Assembly (NCBI GenBank): GCA_009924135.1
Contig: RFSE01000006.1
Span: forward strand, 1-64,000
Origin: Pseudomonadota bacterium
GTDB taxonomy: Bacteria > Verrucomicrobiota > Verrucomicrobiia > Limisphaerales > SXTU01
Direction: 5' to 3'
DNA length: 64,000 bases
In this document: one piece after another, positions 55,367 to 64,000 of the stretch
Layout: every line of letters starts with the position of its first letter
Numbering within the stretch: position 1 is the first letter of the stretch
The notes under the pieces: generated by a model
Seen by the model: only the letters and a program-made list of their open reading frames with translations
The model's database searches: none
Told to the model about the DNA's origin: nothing
Made by a program: the position numbers and the translations under genes

Positions 55367-57421
55367 ATGAAAAAACTCAAAGTCCGGCAAAAACTGATGC
55401 TCTTGGGGGGGTTGTTCTCCCTGCCGTTTCTGGCTGTCCTGATTTATGATCTGGCCTTCAAAAAGGCCCGGCATGACTGGGTTATACCGAAGGCCGAAAT
55501 CGCGGCCGTCAGCGTCCAGCCTGCCCTGCTCAAGTTGTGTCACGAGTTGCAGGTTTATCGGGATCTCGGACACGCCGTTGCCAACACCAACGAGGTGCTG
55601 CGGCCGCTGTTTGACCTGCAGCCAGAAGTCGTAAAACAGGCCATCAGCAGCGCGGACCTGGCGATCAGTCCGACCAACAACCCGCCCACCGAATTGATCG
55701 AAGGACTGGAGGATGAGTGGCGCAAACTCAAGGAGCAGATCGAGACCACGCTCAAACGCCCCGCTCCGGACAAGCCGGCGCAGGCCTACGCCGAACGGTC
55801 CAAGCTCATTGACGACACCCGGGCCCTGGCGAGTTTTGTCGGCGACAAATCCGGCCTGAGCGACGAATCCAGCGAGGCCCGGTATCACCTCATGACCGCG
55901 ATTCAATGGCGCGGCCCGGACCTGCTCGTCGCGTTGGCCAATGCCCGGGGAATTTGCAACGGACTGGCCTCGCGGGGCACCACGGTGGCGCAAACGGACA
56001 ATCAGAAGGCGGAGTTCGAGGAGCTGGCGCGGAACCTGCAAAACATCGAAAACGCCCTGACCAGTTCTGAAGGGACGCTGTTCACGGCGGTGGCCTGGGT
56101 CATGAACAAGCGAATTGGCCTGAAGCCGCGCTTTGAAAGCGAGTACCGCGTCGCGCTGGATACGGTGGGCGACGCTGCCAAAGACATCCGCCACACCTTG
56201 TCGGAGAAAAGAGCGGACCTGTCGGCGAAAGATTTCCACGAGAAGCTCACCCGGGCGACCACCGCAGTGCTCCGGCTGGAAGACAAGGTCGCCCAGACCC
56301 TGATCGAGGAGTTTAAGACGCAGATCGACCATTTCAAAGTGGATGCCCTGCAAGAGGTGGCCAAATTCACCCTGAGCCTGACGGTCGTGCTGGGTTTCAT
56401 CTGGTCCATAAGCAATGGCATTACCGGGCCGCTGGACGAAGTGGTCGAGGCGGCCGACCAGATTGCCGAAGGTGACCTGACCGTCAACGTCTCTTCGCAG
56501 GACCGCGGCGACGAAATGGGCAACCTGCTCCGGGCGCTCCAACGGATGGTGCGCAGCCTCAATGACATCGTCGGGCAGGTGCAGAAATCCGGCCTGCAAG
56601 TCAACACCTCGGTCAACCAGATTTCCGTGACCGGAAAACAGCAGCAGGCCACGGCGAACGAGATCGCTGCCACCACCACCGAGATCGGGGCGACCGCGAA
56701 GGAGATTTCCGCCACCTCGCTGGAACTGGTGAACATGATGAAGGACGCTACCGACGTGGCCGAGGACACCGCCGCGCTGGCCAACAAGGGGCAGGAAGGA
56801 TTGTCCCGCATGCGCGAGACCATGACCCAGCTCACGGATGCCGCCGGCCTCATCCAGGCCAAGCTGGCCGTGCTCAACGAAAAGGCCGCCAACATCAACC
56901 AGGTGGTCACGGCCATCACGAAGATTGCCGATCGCACCAACTTGCTGTCCCTAAACGCCGCCATCGAAGCGGAGAAGGCCGGCGAATATGGCCGTGGGTT
57001 CTCGGTCGTCGCCACCGAGATCCGCCGGCTGGCCGATCAGACGGCTGTGGCCACTTATGACATCGAGCAGATGGTGAAGGAGATGCAGGCCGCCGTGTCG
57101 GCCGGCACGCTGGGGATGAACCAGACCGCCGAGGACATTCGCAGCGGCGTCAAAGAGGTCCAGGCGGTCGGCGCCCAGCTCGCCCAGATCATCCAGCAGG
57201 TCCAGGCCCTGGCCCCGCGCTTTGAGTTGGTCAACTCCGGCATGCAATCGCAGGCCACGGGCGGCCAGCAGATCAGCGATTCCCTGACCCAGCTCACCAA
57301 GGCCGTCCAACAAACCGCCCAGTCGCTGGACCAATCCAACCAGGCCATCGAACAACTCAAGAGCACGGCCTACGCCCTGCGCGAAGGCGTGGCGCGCTTC
57401 AAACTGCCGGGGGGAAGATGA
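55367..57421 (+). CDS. Methyl-accepting chemotaxis protein (WspA-like), second
   Basis: 684 residues. N-terminal helix (MLLGGLFSLPFLAVLIYDLAF), a long helical periplasmic domain, a second helix (FTLSLTVVLGFIWSISNGI), HAMP, and a signalling domain with NLLSLNAAIEAEKAGEYGRG and LADQTAVATYDIEQMVKEM, nearly the WspA consensus. Paralogous to the preceding gene but with a larger sensory region. The two presumably share the CheW and CheA proteins downstream. Confidence 0.9.
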   Translation: MKKLKVRQKLMLLGGLFSLPFLAVLIYDLAFKKARHDWVIPKAEIAAVSVQPALLKLCHELQVYRDLGHAVANTNEVLRPLFDLQPEVVKQAISSADLAISPTNNPPTELIEGLEDEWRKLKEQIETTLKRPAPDKPAQAYAERSKLIDDTRALASFVGDKSGLSDESSEARYHLMTAIQWRGPDLLVALANARGICNGLASRGTTVAQTDNQKAEFEELARNLQNIENALTSSEGTLFTAVAWVMNKRIGLKPRFESEYRVALDTVGDAAKDIRHTLSEKRADLSAKDFHEKLTRATTAVLRLEDKVAQTLIEEFKTQIDHFKVDALQEVAKFTLSLTVVLGFIWSISNGITGPLDEVVEAADQIAEGDLTVNVSSQDRGDEMGNLLRALQRMVRSLNDIVGQVQKSGLQVNTSVNQISVTGKQQQATANEIAATTTEIGATAKEISATSLELVNMMKDATDVAEDTAALANKGQEGLSRMRETMTQLTDAAGLIQAKLAVLNEKAANINQVVTAITKIADRTNLLSLNAAIEAEKAGEYGRGFSVVATEIRRLADQTAVATYDIEQMVKEMQAAVSAGTLGMNQTAEDIRSGVKEVQAVGAQLAQIIQQVQALAPRFELVNSGMQSQATGGQQISDSLTQLTKAVQQTAQSLDQSNQAIEQLKSTAYALREGVARFKLPGGR

Positions 57422-57426
57422 GGGGA

Positions 57427-57537
57427 GAATCCAGTATCCAGAATCAAGAAGTCAGGAGTCAGAAGACAGGGCTTCGGCTAGCTTCGGCTTCGGGCTTCCT
57501 CCCCCTGACTCCTGAATTCTGACTCCTGAATCTCCCC
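57427..57537. repeat. Palindromic heptamer repeat directly before cheW
   Basis: AGTCAGGAGTCAGAAGACAG pairs with CTGACTCCTGAATTCTGACT. 7-base motifs throughout. It ends four bases before the cheW ATG, so the normal ribosome-binding region is replaced by CTCCCCCCC. Confidence 0.8.
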
Positions 57538-57541
57538 CCCG

Positions 57542-57985
57542 ATGCTCTTCCTCGTCTTCCAAGTCGGTGCCGATCGCTACGCGCTGGAGGCGGTGCGGAT
57601 CATCGAGGTGCTGGCCATGGTGGAACTGCAAAAGATCGCCGGGGCACCAGTCGGCACGGCGGGTGAATTTGTCTATCGGGGCGAGTCGGTGCCAGTGCTG
57701 GACTTGTGCCTCCTGACGCTGGGCCGCTCGTCCAACCTGCGCCTGAGCACGCGCATCATCCTGCTCCGGCACGAAGCCCAGGGCGGCGGGCAAAAGCCGC
57801 TGGGCCTGATCGCCGAACACGCCACCGAATTGGTGACCAAGGGGCTCGGAGAATTCACCTCCGTGGGGGACGCGCTCGTCGCGTCGGATCCGCGTGGCCG
57901 GCTCCGCCTGCTGCAGCTCGACAAGCTGCTCAGCCCCGAGTTGCGCGACCTGCTGGCGGTGTATTATTTCACCCAGACACTTTAG
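57542..57985 (+). CDS. CheW-like coupling protein (WspB-like)
   Basis: 147 residues, one CheW domain: MLFLVFQVGADRYALEAVRI, GEFVYRGESVPVLDLCLL and PLGLIAEHATELV. Links receptors to the CheA hybrid. Position after the MCPs and before a WspD-like CheW matches the wsp order. A hairpin repeat sits directly upstream, with no visible Shine-Dalgarno. Confidence 0.88.
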   Translation: MLFLVFQVGADRYALEAVRIIEVLAMVELQKIAGAPVGTAGEFVYRGESVPVLDLCLLTLGRSSNLRLSTRIILLRHEAQGGGQKPLGLIAEHATELVTKGLGEFTSVGDALVASDPRGRLRLLQLDKLLSPELRDLLAVYYFTQTL

Positions 57986-57988
57986 TCG

Positions 57989-58738
57989 ATGCTCGCAGAC
58001 TTCAAAACCCGTCGCCGTAGCGAGGCCGCCGTCACGGCTCCGCCCGCCCCGAGCACGCAGGCCGTGGCCTTGGATGCGCCCCGGCCAATGGTGGACTGCT
58101 GGCAACACATCGGGGTCTGGGGCAACGGTTCATGCGTGGAGCTGAAGACGCATCTGCATTGCCGCAACTGCCCCACGTATGCGGCAGCGGCCATGCGTTT
58201 TCTCGACGCCCGCCCGCCCGCCGGCTACCGGCGGGAGTGGACCGAGCACCTGGCCGAAACCACGACCACCGTCGCTGCAGGCACGGCCTTGCTCGTCTTC
58301 CGGATTGGCGATGAATGGCTCGCCCTGGGCATCGGAGTCATGGAGGAAGTCGGCGAAAGCCGGCCCATCCACTCCCTGCCCCACCGGCGCGAAGGGGTCC
58401 TGCTCGGGGTGGTAAACGTCCGGGGCGAACTGCTCGCCTGCGTGTCCGTGGGCCGGCTGCTGGGCATCGATCGCGGCGTGGGCAGAGGCAGCGCCCTGCC
58501 TGATAAATCTTCCGGCCGGTTGCTGGTGGTGCGTCACGCCGGTGAACGCTACGCCTTTCCGGTTACGGAGGTGCGCGGCGTCCAGCACCTCGTCCTGCCC
58601 GACGCAGCGCCCGCACCCGCGCCGGATGATCAGGTCATGGGAGCTGCCGGCCGGGGCCGGGTCGAGTGGCGCGGCCGGAGTGTCTGCTGCCTGGATGAAG
58701 CGAAGCTGTTCGCCACCTTGAACCGGAGCCTCGCATGA
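57989..58738 (+). CDS. CheW-like protein with N-terminal Cys motif (WspD-like)
   Basis: 249 residues. The N-terminal part CWQHIGVWGNGSC...LHCRNCPTYAAAA is the cysteine-rich module characteristic of WspD, possibly metal-binding. The C-terminal CheW domain reads LLVFRIGDEWLALGIGVMEEV and GVVNVRGELLACVSVGRLLG. It begins 3 bases after the previous stop and overlaps the CheA hybrid gene by ATGA. Confidence 0.88.
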   Translation: MLADFKTRRRSEAAVTAPPAPSTQAVALDAPRPMVDCWQHIGVWGNGSCVELKTHLHCRNCPTYAAAAMRFLDARPPAGYRREWTEHLAETTTTVAAGTALLVFRIGDEWLALGIGVMEEVGESRPIHSLPHRREGVLLGVVNVRGELLACVSVGRLLGIDRGVGRGSALPDKSSGRLLVVRHAGERYAFPVTEVRGVQHLVLPDAAPAPAPDDQVMGAAGRGRVEWRGRSVCCLDEAKLFATLNRSLA

Positions 58739-61098
58739 GCAACTCCCTGCCCGAAGACCTGAGCAGTTTCTCGATGCTCGACCTGTTCAAGGCCGAGGCC
58801 GAGACGCAACTGGCCGTGCTCAGTCGCGGGCTGCTCGATCTGGAAAAAGGGGCCACTCCTGAGCACCTCAAGGAGTTGATGCGCGCGGCCCACTCCCTCA
58901 AGGGGGCGGCCCGTCTGGTCAGCCTGGACACCGCTGTCCGCGTCGCCCACGTCATGGAGGACGCCTTGGAGGCGGCCCAACACAGTCCCGTGCCGCTGGC
59001 TCAGAAGCCCGTCGCTGGATTGCTCGATCGCGAGGATCTGTCACCCAAGTTCCGTGGCCAAACCGCCTATACCACGCTGCTGGTGGACATGATGCTCGAA
59101 GGCGTGGACCTGCTCGACCGCATAGCCCACACCCCGGAAGCCGAGGTGGAACAGTGGAGCAGTGACCACTCGACGGAAGTCGAAACCTACCTCCGCAATG
59201 TCGGGGTGCTGATGGAGGTCCACGCGCAGGCCGAGAAGTTTGCCCAGGCCGGGGGCGGGGGCGCCGTCGCCAGGGGCACGCCATCCGGCAAGCCTGCGCC
59301 GGCCTCCGTCGAAGAACTGCCGGGGACCGGAGCGGGCCTGACGAAAGAGGATGCCGACCGCTCATTGCGCATCACGGCGGACAGTCTGAACCGGCTGCTC
59401 GCACTGGCCGGCGAATCGCAGTTGCAGGCGCACCGGCTCCGTCCGTTCGCCGGGACCTTGTTGCGTCTGAAACGTCAGCTCACCGATTTGAGCACCGCCT
59501 TCGACCATGTCCGGGACGCCATCCCCACGGAGGTGGTCACCGGCCAGTTGCGCGACCAGTTGCATACGTTGCAACTGTGCGTGGCTGACTCACGGCAGTT
59601 TCTCGGCGACCGGCTGGTGGAGCTGGAGAATCTGGGGCGGGGCTCCTCGACACTCTCCGGGCGCATGTATGACGCGGCGCTCGCGTGCCGGATGCGGCCC
59701 TTTTCTGATGGCATCCAGGGGTTTCCCCGGATGGTACGGGACCTCTGCAAACGCCTCGGCAAGGAGGCCACGCTCGTAGTCCTGGGCGAGGACACCCAGG
59801 TGGATCGAGATATTTTGGAAAAGCTCGAACCGCTCATCACGCAATTGCTGCGCAATGCGCTGGATCACGGCCTCGAATTCCCCGATGACCGCGTGGGCAA
59901 GGGCAAGCCGCGCTCAGGCCGGTTGACGCTCGAAGCCCGGCACAGCAACGGCAAGCTGCTGGTCTCCGTGGCGGACGACGGTCGCGGCGTGGACAACCAC
60001 CGGCTGCGCGAATCCGTCGTCTCCAAAGGTCTGACCTCGCGCGAGACGGCGGCGCAGCTGAGCGAACAGGAGCTGCTGGAATTCCTCTTCCTCCCGGGTT
60101 TCTCCACCAAGGAAAGCGTCTCCGAACTTTCCGGGCGCGGCGTGGGGCTGGACATCGTGCTGAATACCGTCAAGAGCGTGCGCGGGTCCGTGCGGGTGAC
60201 GTCCACCCTCGGCGAGGGCACGCGCTTTCAACTCCAGCTACCCCTCTCGCTCTCGGTCATCCGCGCGCTGCTGGTGTCCATCGCAGGCGAGCCGTATGCC
60301 GTGCCGCTGACGGCGGTGAGCCGCACGCGCAAGCTCGCCCGAGACGAAGTGGAGACCAAAGAAGGCCGGCGCTTTCTCGTCCATGAGGACCGGCGGCTGC
60401 CGCTGGTCACGGCGCATCAGGTGCTGGACCGCGGTGAGCCGCCCGTCTTGGAAGGCGACCTGCCCGTCATCGTGCTGGGCGAACGCGAGCAGAGCATCGG
60501 CCTGCTCGTGGACCGCTTCATTGGCGAGCGCGAGCTGGTGGTGCTGCCGTTGGACCCCAAGCTGGGCAAGGTGCAGGACATCGCTGCCGGCGCGCTGATG
60601 GAGGACGGGGCACCCGTGCTCATCCTCGATGCCGACGACCTGCTGCGCTCGGCCGAACGCAGTCTGGCAGTCAGTGCCGCCACCGGCGTGCGCCAGGAAC
60701 TGCCCGCCACCAGTGCCCGCCAACGCCAGCGCGTGCTCGTCGTGGATGACTCGCTCACCGTGCGTGAACTGGAGCGCAAGCTGCTCGTCGAACGGGGATA
60801 CGAAGTCGAGGTCGCCGTGGATGGCATGGATGGCTGGCACGCCGTGCGGGCAGGCCGGTTTGACCTGGTCATCACCGACATGGACATGCCGCGCATGGAT
60901 GGTTCGGAACTGACCCGGCTGATCAAAACCGATGTCCTGCTGCGCTCCTTGCCCGTGATGATGATCACCTACAAGGAGCGCGAGGAAGACCGTCAGCGTG
61001 GTCTGCGTGCGGGGGTGGATGTATTCCTCACCAAGGGCAGCTTCCAGGATGCAACGTTCCTGCGGAAGGTCGGGGAGCTGATTGGCGAACCGGCCTGA
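58735..61098 (+). CDS. CheA-receiver hybrid histidine kinase (WspE-like)
   Basis: 787 residues. Hpt domain with phospho-His 53 in RAAHSLKGAARLV, CheA-type catalytic core (LLRNALDHGLEFPDD, VADDGRGVD, STKESVSELSGRGVGLDIV), CheW-like regulatory domain (LLVSIAGEPYAVPLTAV) and a C-terminal receiver (VLVVDDSLTVRELERKLL, Asp about 715 in VITDMDMPRMDG). WspE phosphorylates the diguanylate cyclase WspR in Pseudomonas. No WspR, CheR (WspC) or CheB (WspF) gene follows, so the output and adaptation proteins are elsewhere or absent. Confidence 0.92.
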   Translation: MSNSLPEDLSSFSMLDLFKAEAETQLAVLSRGLLDLEKGATPEHLKELMRAAHSLKGAARLVSLDTAVRVAHVMEDALEAAQHSPVPLAQKPVAGLLDREDLSPKFRGQTAYTTLLVDMMLEGVDLLDRIAHTPEAEVEQWSSDHSTEVETYLRNVGVLMEVHAQAEKFAQAGGGGAVARGTPSGKPAPASVEELPGTGAGLTKEDADRSLRITADSLNRLLALAGESQLQAHRLRPFAGTLLRLKRQLTDLSTAFDHVRDAIPTEVVTGQLRDQLHTLQLCVADSRQFLGDRLVELENLGRGSSTLSGRMYDAALACRMRPFSDGIQGFPRMVRDLCKRLGKEATLVVLGEDTQVDRDILEKLEPLITQLLRNALDHGLEFPDDRVGKGKPRSGRLTLEARHSNGKLLVSVADDGRGVDNHRLRESVVSKGLTSRETAAQLSEQELLEFLFLPGFSTKESVSELSGRGVGLDIVLNTVKSVRGSVRVTSTLGEGTRFQLQLPLSLSVIRALLVSIAGEPYAVPLTAVSRTRKLARDEVETKEGRRFLVHEDRRLPLVTAHQVLDRGEPPVLEGDLPVIVLGEREQSIGLLVDRFIGERELVVLPLDPKLGKVQDIAAGALMEDGAPVLILDADDLLRSAERSLAVSAATGVRQELPATSARQRQRVLVVDDSLTVRELERKLLVERGYEVEVAVDGMDGWHAVRAGRFDLVITDMDMPRMDGSELTRLIKTDVLLRSLPVMMITYKEREEDRQRGLRAGVDVFLTKGSFQDATFLRKVGELIGEPA

Positions 61099-61161
61099 AA
61101 GCCTGCCTGAGCGCATTTCTCCGCTCGACAAGCCGGCGTGCGGCAGCGGACATTTTCAGCC

Positions 61162-62013
61162 ATGTCACAACGCACGTTGACGCTTGGCCACTCGCCGGAC
61201 CCGGATGACGCCTTCATGTTCTACGCGCTGGCCAAGGACTTGATCCCCCAGCACGGCTATCACTTCGAGCACATCCTTCAGGACATCCAGACCCTCAACG
61301 AACGCGCCACGCGCGGCGAACTGGACATCTCCGCCGTCAGCATCCACGCCTACGCTCATGTGAGCGACAAATATGCCCTGCTGCCCAGCGGCGCGAGCAT
61401 GGGCGATGGCTACGGACCGATGCTCATCGCCAAGCGCCCCCTCACGCGCGACGCCATCGCCACGCGCCGCATCGCGGTGCCGGGCCGCATGACGAGCGCG
61501 TTCCTCGCGCTCCAGTTGTACCTCGACAAGCCGGCGCGGGAGTTCGAGCACGTCATCGTGCCGTTCGATTTGATCTTCGAGGCCGTTCAAAATGGCGTCG
61601 CGGACGTGGGCCTCATCATTCATGAAGGCCAGTTGACCTTTGAGAAGCACGGTTTTCAGTTGTGCGAGGACCTGGGTGCCTGGTGGAGCCGGGAGAATGA
61701 CGGTCTGCCGCTGCCGTTGGGGGGCAATGTGATCAACAAACGCATCCCGCCCGCCGAGCGCAAGGTCATCTCCGACCTGCTCACCGAAAGCATCCGCTAC
61801 AGTCTCGACCACCGGCCCGAGGCGGTGGCGCACTCCCTGCGCTGGGCGCGCGGGATGGGACACGACCTCGCGGACAAGTTCGTCGGGATGTATGTGAACC
61901 ACTGGACGCTCGACTACGGTGAGCGCGGGCGCGAGGCCATCCGGCGGTTTCTCGGCCGGGCGGCGATGAAGGGATTCATCCCGCGCCAGCCCGACCTGGA
62001 ATTCGTGGTCTGA
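61162..62013 (+). CDS. MqnA/MqnD/SBP-family protein (menaquinone, futalosine route)
   Basis: 283 residues from MSQRTLTLGHSPDPDDAFMF. LTLGHSPDPDDAFMF corresponds to the N-terminal substrate-binding strand of MqnD (LGFSPCPNDTF); VSIHAYAHVSDKYALLPSGASMG and IIHEGQLTFE also fit. MqnD makes 1,4-dihydroxy-6-naphthoate; some members of the fold are MqnA or binding proteins, so the exact step is uncertain. Stand-alone, 63 bases after the CheA hybrid. Confidence 0.8.
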   Translation: MSQRTLTLGHSPDPDDAFMFYALAKDLIPQHGYHFEHILQDIQTLNERATRGELDISAVSIHAYAHVSDKYALLPSGASMGDGYGPMLIAKRPLTRDAIATRRIAVPGRMTSAFLALQLYLDKPAREFEHVIVPFDLIFEAVQNGVADVGLIIHEGQLTFEKHGFQLCEDLGAWWSRENDGLPLPLGGNVINKRIPPAERKVISDLLTESIRYSLDHRPEAVAHSLRWARGMGHDLADKFVGMYVNHWTLDYGERGREAIRRFLGRAAMKGFIPRQPDLEFVV

Positions 62014-62453
62014 AGCCGGAACGCCCGGTTGGCACGCCGCCTCGATTTTGCCAGGCCTTGATGAAGCCCAGGGGCACCCTAAACTCGGCAATTATTTTGC
62101 CGCGCAAGAGCGCAAAGGACACAAAGAGAAACCCTTCCTTCATGGAAGTTGCCGGTTAACGTTTCACTCGTCCGGTGAACAGAATTGAAAAGACTATTTC
62201 AGACAGTGACGAAATCGGGAGATAGCACTGCGAAAGGTCCCTTCCATGACTTCTCACCCCCAGTCCGGGCGGCAGGATGCCTGCCGCCACATCGCACCCC
62301 GCACTGGGCGCATCTTGACACTGCCCCCGGAGCGGCGGTCTCCGACCCGGCGCGAACAATCGTGGTTCGGAACGCGCCGGATCGGAGATCGGCGCTCCAC
62401 AAGGCCTGCGGTCGCGGCTTGCGCGGAAGGACCGGCCTGCGCATGGTTAAACC
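62014..62453. repeat. Spacer with palindromes
   Basis: Unremarkable AT-richer sequence to about 62240, then GGGCGGCAGGATGCCTGCCG (62259), a 20-base edge of the 170-bp repeat (CTTGACACTGCCCCCGGAGC, about 62313) and the 70-base palindrome 62329-62398 shared with 45111-45180. No gene. Confidence 0.7.
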
Positions 62454-63953
62454 ATGCGCCTGCTGTTCCTCCTTTGCTTCACCGGCCTGCTCGGCGTTGC
62501 CCCTGCCTTCGCCGCGCCCCGCCCGCCGAATGTCATCTTCATCATCGCCGATGATCTGGGTTACGGTGACCTCGGCTGTTACGGCCAGAAGATCATCCAC
62601 ACGCCGAACCTCGACCGCATGGCTGCCGAGGGGCTGCGCTTCACCCATCACTACGCCGGCAACGCCGTCTGCGCGCCCTCGCGCTGCGTGCTGATGACCG
62701 GACGGCATCCGGGCCACGCCTATATCCGCGACAACCGGCAGTTCAAAAAGGACGAGGAAGGCCAGGAACCAATCCCGGCAGCGACGGTCACGGTCGCCAG
62801 GCTCTTCCAGCAACGCGGCTATGCCACGGGCGGTTTCGGCAAGTGGGGCCTGGGCGGCCCGGGCACGTCGGGCGAACCCTTGAAGCAGGGGTTCACCCGC
62901 TGGTTCGGCTACAACTGCCAGGCCGTCGCGCACAATTTTTACCCCACCTATCTCTGGGACAACGACCACAAGGTGCCCACGCGCAACACCGAGTTCCCTG
63001 CCCACGACAAGCTCAAGCCCGGCGAAGACCCGAACGACCCCAAGACCTACGCCCGCTTCATCGGCAAGGATTACGCGCCGGACCTCATCGCCGAGCAGAC
63101 GCGGGCTTTCATCCGCGATAACAAGGACAAACCGTTCTTCTGCTACGTGCCCACGACGGTCCCGCATCTGGCCTTGCAGGTGCCGGAGGATCCGCTCGCC
63201 GAGTACGCCGGCAAGTTCCCCGATCCGCCCTACGCCGGGGGCAAGGGCTACCTGCCGCACTTCAAGCCGCGCGCCGCCTACGCCGCCATGATCACCCGCA
63301 TGGACAAGGAGATTGGCACGCTGATGAAGCTCGTCGCCGATCTGGGCCTGGAGGAAAACACGATCTTCGTCTTCACCTCGGACAACGGCCCGCTGCACGG
63401 CTTCCACGAGGGCCTGGCCGGCACGGATGCAATCTTCTTCAACTCCAGCGGCGGCCTGCGTGATGGCAAGGGCACGCTCTTCGAGGGCGGGTTCCGCGTG
63501 CCAGGCATCGTGCGCTGGACGGGCAAAATCAAACCCGGCCAGACCAGCGACCGCGTGACGGGGTTCGAGGACTGGCTGCCAACCTTGCTCGAACTGACCG
63601 GGGCCGCCGCGGCCGCGCCCAAGGAGATCGACGGCGTGAGTTTTGCCCCGACGTTGCTGGGCCAACGGCAGCCAGAGCGGGCGTTCCTGTACCGGGAATT
63701 TCCCGGCTACGGCGGCCAGCAGAGCGTGCGCATTGGCGATTGGAAGGGACTGCGCCGCAATCTCAAGCCCGCGCCCGCGAAGAAGCAGTCACCAGACTTC
63801 ACCATCCAGCTTTACAACCTCCGCGACGACCCGGCGGAAACGACCGACGTGGCCGCGAAATACCCCGACGTGGTGAACAAGCTCGCCGACGTGATGCGCG
63901 CCCAGCACACCGCCTCCGCCGAATTCCCGCTCCCCGCGCTGGACCGGCGGTGA
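62454..63953 (+). CDS. Secreted sulfatase
   Basis: 499 residues with a signal peptide (LLFLLCFTGLLGVAPAFA). Type I sulfatase: metal site IFIIADDLGYGDLGCYG, formylglycine motif CAPSRCVLMTGRH (Cys type, needing a formylglycine-generating enzyme), TSDNGPLHGFHEG. Removes sulfate from an unknown, probably polysaccharide, substrate in the periplasm. No maturase or glycosidase is adjacent. Confidence 0.93.
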   Translation: MRLLFLLCFTGLLGVAPAFAAPRPPNVIFIIADDLGYGDLGCYGQKIIHTPNLDRMAAEGLRFTHHYAGNAVCAPSRCVLMTGRHPGHAYIRDNRQFKKDEEGQEPIPAATVTVARLFQQRGYATGGFGKWGLGGPGTSGEPLKQGFTRWFGYNCQAVAHNFYPTYLWDNDHKVPTRNTEFPAHDKLKPGEDPNDPKTYARFIGKDYAPDLIAEQTRAFIRDNKDKPFFCYVPTTVPHLALQVPEDPLAEYAGKFPDPPYAGGKGYLPHFKPRAAYAAMITRMDKEIGTLMKLVADLGLEENTIFVFTSDNGPLHGFHEGLAGTDAIFFNSSGGLRDGKGTLFEGGFRVPGIVRWTGKIKPGQTSDRVTGFEDWLPTLLELTGAAAAAPKEIDGVSFAPTLLGQRQPERAFLYREFPGYGGQQSVRIGDWKGLRRNLKPAPAKKQSPDFTIQLYNLRDDPAETTDVAAKYPDVVNKLADVMRAQHTASAEFPLPALDRR

Positions 63954-63965
63954 ACGCCGCGCTCC

Positions 63966-64000
63966 GGTAGGGTGAGACTCCGGTCGAACCCCATTGCGAG
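63966..64000. repeat. Partial repeat at window end
   Basis: GGTAGGGTGAGACTCCGGTC matches the edge of the family at 25130-25157 and 50580-50680; the rest lies outside the window. Confidence 0.6.

Noticed and set aside
54437-56599. 720-residue antisense ORF over the two MCP genes
   Set aside because: Mirror of conserved MCP sequence; His/Asp/Gly-rich and without domains.
62199-63665. 488-residue antisense ORF over the sulfatase
   Set aside because: Sulfatase signature motifs on the plus strand are decisive.

Overview
The window reads as chromosomal DNA of a high-GC Verrucomicrobiota bacterium, most likely a Pedosphaera/Limisphaera-type (subdivision 3) lineage. The evidence is the gene complement: a PVC-type propeller/HEAT/haem-binding (CxxCH) protein, a DUF1549/DUF1553 protein with planctomycete-type cytochrome motifs, a PPC-domain partner, a Minf_1886-family protein, a TIGR04073-like lipoprotein, a sulfatase, a PQQ-type propeller, and many short palindromic and heptameric repeats between and inside genes. 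There are no rRNAs, CRISPR arrays or recognisable transposases. One tRNA is present.

Layout. 1-2.3 kb: an accessory cassette region downstream of carB, with a small unknown gene, an antitoxin-like/HicB-like pair and a nucleotidyltransferase/small-protein pair. These are separated by three extra, diverged copies of the 3' end of carB. 2.3-3.8 kb: the N-terminal half of carbamoyl-phosphate synthase. 4.2-7.4 kb: PVC haem-binding propeller protein carrying an in-frame palindromic insertion. 7.5-16.5 kb: alkyltransferase, two coiled-coil membrane proteins, an ABC-exporter-like membrane protein, tRNA-Pro(CGG) abutting a 5'-truncated asd, an acyltransferase, ruvA, two small membrane proteins, a beta-carbonic anhydrase/GYF_2 fusion and a zinc-ribbon membrane protein. 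16.5-25 kb: MFS transporter divergent from an alpha/alpha-toroid protein, then the PPC, DUF1549/DUF1553 and (frameshifted) cytochrome-WD40 set. 25-39.5 kb: larB, flavin oxidase-like gene, eukaryote-type hisA with a tiny membrane ORF and a Minf_1886 gene, GNAT, ClC channel, Gfo/Idh/MocA oxidoreductase, ispE, TIGR04073-like lipoprotein, WG-repeat protein, protoglobin, lysA, a 0.9 kb repeat island and a secreted unknown. 39.6-50.4 kb: large PQQ-propeller protein (frameshifted), DUF3500 protein, SGNH esterase, ileS (two in-frame repeat insertions), a response regulator and yacG. 50.8-61.1 kb: secretin-like protein divergent from a Wsp-like chemosensory operon (two MCPs, two CheW proteins, a CheA-receiver hybrid). 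61.1-64 kb: MqnA/MqnD-family gene and sulfatase.

How it fits together. Core metabolism (pyrimidine/arginine precursor, lysine, histidine, isoprenoid, menaquinone-type) is interleaved with secreted polymer-degradation and electron-transfer-like proteins typical of PVC bacteria. Three signals stand out. (1) Repeated carB 3' ends flank small toxin-antitoxin-like cassettes, as if carB were a recurrent integration site. (2) A dispersed palindrome family with 24-nt arms and heptamer-repeat loops has inserted into essential-type genes while keeping them in frame. (3) Heptanucleotide micro-repeats of many different sequences occur at about 17 places. Start codons were chosen by homology-like N-termini and context. 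Several long antisense ORFs in the track are high-GC shadows and were left out.
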